A stretch of DNA of 64,000 bases from Anaeramoeba flamelloides. Taxonomy: Eukaryota; Metamonada; Anaeramoebidae. The notes beneath the pieces were generated by a model. It was not told the origin of the DNA, searched no databases, and saw nothing but the letters and a program-made list of their open reading frames with translations. Positions 56,253 through 64,000 of this stretch are shown one piece after another (position 1 is the first letter of the stretch; every line of letters starts with the position of its first letter). The stretch covers positions 124,001-188,000 of the forward strand of contig JANTQA010000011.1 in the NCBI GenBank assembly GCA_027625915.1, written 5' to 3'. The translations under genes were made by a program, and so were the position numbers.

Positions 56253-58502
56253 GGCTGTAAAAATGAAAGGTTTAGAGTAATTTTTATCAAAAAATCCTCG
56301 AAAATAAGAATCTTACAATCAAGACTATTAAATAACCAGTTTTTTTTAAATTCATTCTCTTCCTATAAATAAATGTAATAGCCAATTTAGCAATTATTTA
56401 CCAATCCCATGTTTTTAATTTTTTAAGTGTTTTTTTTTTCTTCTAACTATTTTTTAAAACAATTTGCTTTAATAAAAAAAGAAAAAATCAAAATAAACAA
56501 CATTTTAAAAAAACTCATAAAAAAAGAAAGGATAAAAAAAAAACTTAAAATCTTAAATATTAATAACTTTGAAAAAAAAATTATGATCTAAATATTGAAT
56601 ATATGTTTTAAGATGGGTAAAGGATAAAATATATAGAATTTGTTCATTTTTCTTATGACTTAAAACCTTTTATTTTGAATCAAATTTAAAATTCTCTCTA
56701 TTTTTTTCTTGCTCCCTAGTCAATAAACGTTTTCTATTTATTTCAATTTGAAGGTAAAATTAAAAAGTTGAGCTTTACAATCCATGTAAAGGGAAAAACA
56801 ATATTTTACATTAGACATCGTGGTGGCGTCTTCTGTTCGTTCTTTGTTGATCAATCTTAGACGTGGTATTAATATTTCATATTGGTTCATAAGTGAAAAT
56901 TTTAGATATCTATTTTTTTCCTGTTAAAATAGCAATTGTTGAGTCTGAGACTCATTATTTGGGACATATTTAATTATGAATTTTGATAATTGTGGTATCC
57001 AATTAAAGTTTTTATATTGACCTGATTGTATTCGAAACTTTTAACAAAAAAAAAATTATTTTCTGATAATTCCAAAATAATGCCAAAAATATATAAGAAT
57101 AACCATTTAAAACTTAAAATTCATATTTTTTTAAAATTTATCTTATAGCCAATTGGTCTTTTAATCAAAAATTCGGGTTTCAAAATAAAAACAAAATAAA
57201 ATGAACATTATTTAATAAATTATTAAAATAAAAATAAAGTCTAAGATACTACCAACACAATAACCTTATACTCATAAATTTGGATTTCCGAAAAAAAAAA
57301 ATAAATTGTCAAAAATTCCATATTTGAACAAATATTAAAATTCATATGATGCTGAAGATCGATCAGCCAAAAACCAAAATAACACATCACTACTAATCTC
57401 TACTCCAAAATATTTTTTTTTCTCCTTTCGGAAATTGACAGCCTTCAAGAGACTTTTCTTTCATTATAAAATAAAAAAAAATTCATATATTTATTTTTGA
57501 GCATTTTCCCCGTTTTTCTCATGTAAACCGTTATCTTCCCAAAACAAAAAGTTAGTCCAGATTTTTTATCAATACCCATATACCTAATAATGGTCCTTAA
57601 GGAACATCTAGATTTTATCTAATAAAAGCTTTAAAGTTAATAGAGACCATAAACAAAATTCAAAGTTCATAAAACAAAGGAAAGGTAGACTCATGAGAAT
57701 TTTTAAGAAATCAAATTTTTAATCGATTGATCAAAAAATTTTAATGTTTTTGCAAATAAACTAAATGTATTTCAGAAAAAGTTCTTTTATACTTTTTTTT
57801 CAAGCAAAATTCTTTTAAATTAAAACAATAAAACACTTGTAAAGAAGTTAGGGTGGAATTTTTGATTTTACAACCTCTTGATGGTAAATTTCGAATTTGA
57901 AAGCAAAAATGTTTTTATTTGAATGGAAAATATAACAATAATATCACATTTTAACAAAGAACTCTCATAGCCAACATACTTTGCAGTGAATAAATGCGTT
58001 GTTACCTGTAAAACTCAAATTAACATCATAAAAATACACAAGTATCAAATTTTTAAGAAAAAAAAGCCCGATTTTTGAAACTCAAAAAATCAAAAATAAA
58101 AATGGAGTGAAATCTTTTGTTCCCAATCTTCTATTTACCACTCACTCAAGAAAAATATATACAATAATAAGAAAATAATTCAATAAATAACCTAAATATA
58201 CACAAAAACTTCAAAACTATCTTCCTAAGAAATAACGTACAAAACAAACTTAATCAGAAATTCCAAATAAACTACAAGAAGTGTAAAAAAATAATTATTT
58301 ATTTTTTCGAATTTTTTTAGTTTTTGTTTTTCTCTTTTAATTTACAATTAGAACAAAGAGTCCCCTTTTCCTTTTTTTAAAGAAAGTTTTAAAAAAAAAA
58401 ACAAATCAAAACCAAGAAGATCCAAAATATTTTTCAACAGACAAAACAAAAAAAATTAAAAAACAATTTCATATTTTTGTTTAATTCCTTTCAAACTTGA
58501 AC
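55954..58502. other. Intergenic, upstream of the CK1-like kinase
   Basis: About 2.5 kb with a (TA)n tract at 56208-56249 and a small less AT-rich patch near 56813-56870 (ATCGTGGTGGCGTCTTCTGT). No gene or delimitable element was found. The last 200 bp should contain the kinase promoter. Confidence 0.5.
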
Positions 58503-60471
58503 ATGCTCACTGGATCAATTCGAGGAAGGTGGAAACTAGGTAAGAGGATTGGAAAAGGAGGGTTTGGTGAGATCTATATTTCACAAGATCTAAAAACAAG
58601 GATGCCTGTTGCTATTAAATTTGAAAAAATTGATCACAAAAAACAAGCATTAAAATTGGAGATAGCTGTTCTTCGTAAATTGCAAGTTTCACTCTTTGTA
58701 CCAAAGTTTATATACTGCGGAAGGAACTTGGAATACAATTATCTGATCATGGAATTGCTTGGCCCGAATCTTTCTGTTGAAAGAAGAAGAAGACCAGAGC
58801 AAAAATTTTCTCTCTCTACAACAATCAAACTAGGGATTGAAATCATCTCTGCAATTCAAGATATGCACAAATTAGGATTTATTCATCGTGACATTAAACC
58901 AGTAATTTCTTTTCTTTTTTTCTTCAAGAATAACTCCTTTCCTTTTTTTTTTTTTTTTTTTTTTTTTAATATTTTACTCTGATTTCGCAAAAAGAAAAAT
59001 AACCTTTAAATGAACCTTCCAAACCAACTAACTCTCCTTTTTTCTTTTCTTTTCTTTTCTTTTCTTTTCTTTTTATACTTTTTCAATTTTTTGAATTTAT
59101 TTTGTTTTTCAAAAAACCAAAAACACAATACAAAACAAAAACACAACCTACAAAAAAAAAAAACCCCAAAAAAAGTCCAATTTTGTATTAAGGAGAACAG
59201 ATCGTTTCACAAAACACCGGGAAACAAACACCAAAACTCCAAGCTCGATTTGTTGTATGATCGATTTTGGGTTGTCAAGGAGCTATCGTCACCGTGATGG
59301 GAATTTAAGGCCACCACGCCCGAAAGTGGGCTTCCGTGGGACTGCGAGGTATGCGTCGATCAATTCGCATGAAGGGAAGGAATTGAGCCGAAGAGACGAT
59401 CTTTGGTCTTTGCTGTATTTGTTTGTTGAATTTCTGAAGGGGGAATTACCATGGTCTCCCATTAAAGACAAACTGATTATCTCGAAATTGAAAAAGAAAT
59501 TCAACTCCCCAGAATTGGTTAAGGGGTTGCCCGATCAATTTTTGAAAATCCTTGAGCACATTTTGTCATTAAAGTACGAGGACGAGCCAAATTATAACTA
59601 CTTGAGGCAACTATTGACCGACGCCTATTATGAAGCGGGCTATGACGAAAACACAAAGTTTGATTGGGAAATTGAAGAGCTCATGAAAATTAAAAAGGGC
59701 AAACGCTCGGGCCATAACCGCAAGGGCAGCAAAAACATGCAGAGAAGGAAAAGGCTGGCTGGCAAAAAGCAATTACACAAGAAAACGAACAATGATAACG
59801 ATAACCAAAAGACATTGTCCGATGGCCCCTTGGATTCCAACGCCGCCGTGCCATCTTTAACCAACACCCCACTCTCGAACAAGAATAAAAAGAAAAAAAA
59901 AGTGTTTAGCAAAAAGTTTTTGCTGGACATCCAAAAAATGAATGAAATAGTGATCCCCTCCCGTGAGGAACTGCAAAGACGGCAAAAAATTAAAGGCTTT
60001 TCCTGTGTTCAACAGAAAAGAGAAAGCCCCAAAGTTGTCTTTAACCCAAAAAAAAATGAATCAGATTTTTTCGATCTAATCGAAGCAAACCCCCGTAATG
60101 AAATTTACGGCAACGGGCCAGACTATGCGCTCATGATTAAAAAAATTGAAGAAGAAATGGAAATGGAAAAGGAAAAAAAAAAAAATGTTCCTTCTTTGAA
60201 ACAAAGCAACGAAAATTCGGGTAAAAAGGATAAAAAGGGGAAAAAAAAGAAAAAACAGAAAAAGAATAAAAATGAAAAAAAAGACCATAAAGAGAAAAAT
60301 ATTGTAAAAAATCCTGAAAATAATTCAAATTCGAAAAAAAACAAATCTTCCAAAAATGAAAAAAAATCAACTTTCGATTTGGATTTAGATTTAAAAAATT
60401 TAAATAACGAAAATAATTCTTCAGAAACGGATACACTAGATAAAAAAACTTGTCGCTGTGTTATTCAATAA
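58503..60471 (+). CDS. CK1/TTBK-like protein kinase with C-terminal CaaX box
   Basis: Exon 1 is 58503-58901 (ATG at 58503), ending HRDIKP at CCA|GTAATT. It has GKRIGKGGFGEIY, VAIKFEK and LKLEIAVLRKL. Exon 2 reads CCMIDFGLSRSYRH, then GFRGTARYASINSHEGKELS and RRDDLWSLLYLFVEFLKGEL, which is diagnostic of casein kinase 1 / tau-tubulin kinases. The exon 2 start is uncertain: an acceptor at CAG|ATC (59200) keeps one frame (556 aa), while AAG|GAGAAC (59192) would restore the catalytic-loop PEN but in another frame. After the kinase domain come Lys-rich disordered segments and the last residues CRCVIQ, a CaaX box (C-V-I-Q) that predicts prenylation, probably farnesyl, and membrane attachment. CK1 gamma and yeast Yck kinases reach membranes by palmitoylation, so this is a different solution. 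The early part of exon 2 is GC-richer than its neighbours. Confidence 0.85.
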
Positions 60472-60555
60472 TATTATTTTTGAAATGAAATTTTTGAAAT
60501 GAAATTTTATAAATACTAATTTTTTCAAATAGTTTACTTTATTCGGAAATTTTAA

Positions 60556-62550
60556 GCGAGTAGCCACCCTAAAGTCAAAATTTTAACTTTTTTCTGTTTT
60601 CAAAAAAAATCCCAAACAACATTTTTACTTTGGTATATCTGAAGTTACTTTTTAGTGCTTAAAGTGCTTTGTTTCAAAACAATTTATTAATTTTTAATTT
60701 AAGATGTAAAGTCAATGTCAAATAGATTATCAAGTGGATTTGTTTTATCTACTTTGGGGAATGCTAAATGAGTTTAACTTTTGTTCTTATCTCAACACTT
60801 TATTGTGGCATTTTATTTTATGTTGGAAAAAAATTTAATAAAGTGTTTTGAAACAAAGCACTTTAAGAACTTAAAATAAAACAAAACCACAACTAAATAA
60901 ACAAGACAGTTTTCAGATCCGATTGTAAATTAAAAAAAAAAAAGTGAAAGTGTTGACTTCTGGTATCTGTAAATTATTTTTTATTGTACTTTCTCAAAAA
61001 TTTAAAAGGAATAATACATACTTTGATCAAAAAAAAAGAAAAAAACGAAATCCTTAAACAATCTTAAGATCTTTTATTTATATTAAACCTTTTTGTGAAA
61101 TATTTGAACTTAAACTGAGGTTTTTAAAAAATGATTGTGCCAAGCAATTGCTTTAATTAAAGAGAATTAAAAATATAGAATACATTTAATGATTTCTATT
61201 ATCCCGACTTTTTTTCTTTTTAGTAAATCTAAGATGATAATTAAGTCGAGATTCAAGGATTATTTTTTAATTGATAATCATTGTAAATGTAAATTTTCAA
61301 TCAACCTACCAACCAGGTCTAAAACGAAAAGAAAAATATCTATTAATCTGATCACTGGTTGAATTATTTCATTTAATTTATTTTTCAAAATTAATAGTTT
61401 CTTTCAATGATCTTTCGTATTTATCAAATTATTATTTTTCTAATTCTAAAAAATGTTAAAATTACTAAAAAAGTTCTAAAAGTAAGAAATTTGAATTATA
61501 TTTTTAATCCTGGTATGAATAACAATATCATGATTCATAATTTTAATCTTATAAAATAGAATCTCACAATTCCAAAAAATTACACATTTTTGAAAAAAAT
61601 TACACATTTTTGAAAAAAATTGATTAGGAATTGAAATAAAAATGCTAATTTAATCCTGTAAGTCGAAAAGAATAATTATTATGAATGTTAGTGGGGATTT
61701 TTTTTAAAAATTTTCAAAATAACCAATTTTAAAGATTGGAAAAGGTAATAGAAATAGTATTTTTTTGATTTTATTGTTATCATATTTTTTTCTAAAATTT
61801 GATGAGTTGAAATTGTAAATATTTACAAAATACTTTTGAATAAATCCATTAATAGTTTAAAAGTTATCTAAAATAATATTATATGTTTTTATTTATGAAA
61901 AAATAAAAAGAATTATATAGAAAATATTATTGAACCATAGTAAGATCAAAATAAAACACGAGTTCTTATTTTATTAATAATAAATAAGTTACTAAAACAT
62001 TTCAAGAAGGGCAAAAAAAAAAAAAATGAATTTAATTAATAAACATAAAAATTCTTGATAATACTAGAATTATATTATAAAATAAAATGAATTGTTTTTT
62101 AAATGATATATTACTATAAAAATAAAAATTTATATAAGAAATATCAATAAAATCTGAAATTCTCTATTCTAAAATAGATTTTTGAAAAAACATAATTATT
62201 ATTATAATTATTTTTTGAGATCTCTAAAATGTTTAATTTTGGGGAATATTTGCCGATATAATTATCTAAAATTAATTTTTAAGTATTATATAAATATAAT
62301 CTAAAAATACAAAGTGAATGGTATTTAGACTTTGATATTCAAAAAAAAATTAAATAAAATTTGAGTAATTTATTTTTTTTTTTATTAAATATTATTTTAT
62401 GTGTAATATTAATTGTTGATATTAGTAAAATTGACATTTTGGATTTTTTTTTTTTTTTTTGGGAATCTAGAACTGAATAGCAATAATATAATTTTTAATA
62501 AACTATCACATATTTCAATTATTGTGGCTGTTTTGGCATTACTACCCCCT
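60556..62550 (+). mobile_element. 2-kb dispersed repeat, copy 2
   Basis: Starts TTAA|GCGAGTAGCCACCCTAAAG and ends GGCATTACTACCCCC|TTTAA, co-linear with 29282-31294 in the same orientation and about the same length. A short internal tandem duplication, ATTACACATTTTTGAAAAAA, occurs twice at about 61578-61620. It begins 85 bp after the kinase stop codon, so the kinase's 3' UTR or polyadenylation signal may overlap it. Confidence 0.75.
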
Positions 62551-62569
62551 TTAAACCACCATTATCTAC

Positions 62570-63085
62570 CAAAATGGACTCATTTATGTGGAGTGAATTA
62601 AATCTGTTTAAAGGAATTGAATCGATATTCGATAAAAATTTATTTTGGAAATAACCTCAATTAAAATAATTTTTTTCACTTTTTTGTCATTTTTTTTTTT
62701 TGAATTTTTTTTTTACACTTAACCATTTGTAATTTTTTTTTATTGCAAGATCAATTGTCACTTTATAAAAAAGTGTTATCCTAATTTTACCAAAACAGTA
62801 TTAATTATTGTTATCCAAAAGTATTGTATTCTATTGGAATTTTATTTGGATCTTTGATTGAAGTTAAAAAAGGAACCTTGTTGTTTTTCTTGATTTATCC
62901 CTAAGAATTTCGAGTTTTTCAATTTTTAAGATATTCTATCGATTTTTTATTTTATTTTATATTCGTATCAAATATTCTTAAATGTATATTATTCTTCTTA
63001 ATTCTTATTTTTTCTTCAAAGTTCAATTTGAAAACATAATTGATATTTTAAAAAATTGTTGGGGCACTTTCATTGAAAGACCATT
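62570..63085 (+). repeat. 0.5-kb dispersed repeat, copy 2
   Basis: Aligns with the complement of 48700-49240 as described there. It follows the 2-kb repeat almost directly. In the striatin intron a short piece with AATCTGTTTAAAG also follows the 2-kb repeat (about 31322-31335), so the two may be parts of one larger composite. Confidence 0.6.
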
Positions 63086-63316
63086 ATTATTATTTTTTTT
63101 TTTAGATAACAGTGTTCAAATTCAATTCAAAAATTATATTTTGAGGAAAAAGCCTTGATAATTAGTAATAAAACTAATAACCCCCCCCCTTTTTTTTTTT
63201 AATTCTAAAAATATAACACTAATAAGTTATGAACTACAATTACAATGAAATTCGGAATATTAATGAATCTATCATTTTTTGACTACTAGGTAAATATTTC
63301 TTCAGTAATATCTATA

Positions 63317-63519
63317 CAATCAGTTTCACTTTTAAGGTAAAAACTTTCAACAGAATATAAGGCACCATAAAAATCTTAAATTAAAGCAAATTTTTTGGAA
63401 TTAGGTTTTTTACTTTCACAAATTATTTTATGTGGATTTGAATTTTGTGCCTTAATTTGTGATTTTTTTTGTGCTTAAAATTAGACTCAAAGTTTTTGTT
63501 TTAAAAGTGGAACTGGCTG
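63317..63519 (+). mobile_element. TA-flanked MITE, CAGTCAGTTTCAC family, 203 bp
   Basis: Left TA|CAATCAGTTTCACTTTTAAG, right TAAAAGTGGAACTGGCTG|TA, with inverted arms like the copy at 21437-21632. It shares AAACTTTCAACAGAATATAA and TTTTGTGCCTTAATTTGTGA-type blocks. Confidence 0.8.
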
Positions 63520-64000
63520 TAGATAATTTGATATAAAAATTTTAGAGTTATTGATTCGAAAATCAATTACTCATTATTTTTTATACAAAAAAAAAAACAT
63601 GATTATTATTCTTATTTATCTCAAGTTTCTTAATAAACATCCCTGAATTTAGTTATTACATAATTTTTTATTCAATGTTATATTATAAAGCAGACAGAAA
63701 ATGCTTTTTATGATATGAATAGGGGTATTTTGATGTATTTTCCTTCACAATTTAAACAAGATCCGATCAATTGGTCTTGATATTATAGAGTAAATCGTAA
63801 ACAACTTTTTAAAAACAAGAACAATTTATATTTACAGATATTGCACCACCCATCTATCCCAAACAATCAGTAATATTACGAGTAGATAATTAAGTGCAAG
63901 ATAAAAAGAAATATATTTATGTAATGAATCTCTTGAGTTTTTTTTTTTTTTTTTAAATTCTTTCTTCACATATGCAAATCCAAATATAATTTATAATATT
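63520..64000. other. Intergenic to the window end, nothing seen
   Basis: AT-rich DNA with a T run at about 63939-63954. No gene, repeat end or RNA is recognisable. Confidence 0.5.

Overview
This is AT-rich nuclear DNA (roughly three quarters A+T by eye) from a microbial eukaryote with spliced genes. Nine protein-coding genes can be supported, eight of them with GT-AG introns whose phases join cleanly or nearly so. Homopolymer A/T runs, (TA)n tracts and Lys/Glu- or Arg/Asp-rich protein tracts are everywhere. The style suggests a free-living amoeboid protist; I thought of Anaeramoebae (Metamonada) from the lysine/glutamate runs, but nothing here proves a lineage.

Layout: a SPRY-domain gene (2082-2753, minus) faces THOC2 (3048-13566, plus), the large scaffold of the THO mRNA-export complex. 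Then come an unidentified two-exon gene (16124-17140, minus), a Cys-rich single-pass membrane protein (18596-19265, minus), striatin (24026-32336, plus; six exons; STRIPAK scaffold), an AGC-family kinase (38111-39315, plus), the long form of tRNase Z (43397-51845, minus), ribosomal protein S26 with an Arg-Gly tail (53236-54069, plus), and a CK1/tau-tubulin-kinase-like kinase ending in a CaaX box (58503-60471, plus). Together they are a mixed housekeeping set (mRNA export, tRNA 3' processing, translation, kinase/phosphatase signalling), not an operon-like pathway.

Much of the rest is small transposable elements. I can delimit: a 19-bp TIR element just upstream of striatin; three copies of a TA-flanked family with CAGTCAGTTTCAC tips (about 200 bp twice, 1.6 kb once); two 513-bp copies of a family with CAGC-GTTCC tips; a 400-bp long-arm palindromic element; four copies of a TTAA-flanked element of about 755 bp; a 2-kb repeat in two copies; a 0.5-kb repeat in two copies; a MITE with TIRs resembling CATTCCAAAAATTTGGACAC; and LINE (non-LTR) remnants, one of them a 5'-truncated insertion with a 16-bp target duplication nested inside that MITE.

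The main structural pattern is bimodal introns. Short introns (about 100-320 bp) look empty, while four introns of 2.6, 3.3, 5.3 and 6.1 kb (two in striatin, one each in THOC2 and tRNase Z) are packed with these repeats. I found no CRISPR, rRNA or convincing tRNA gene.
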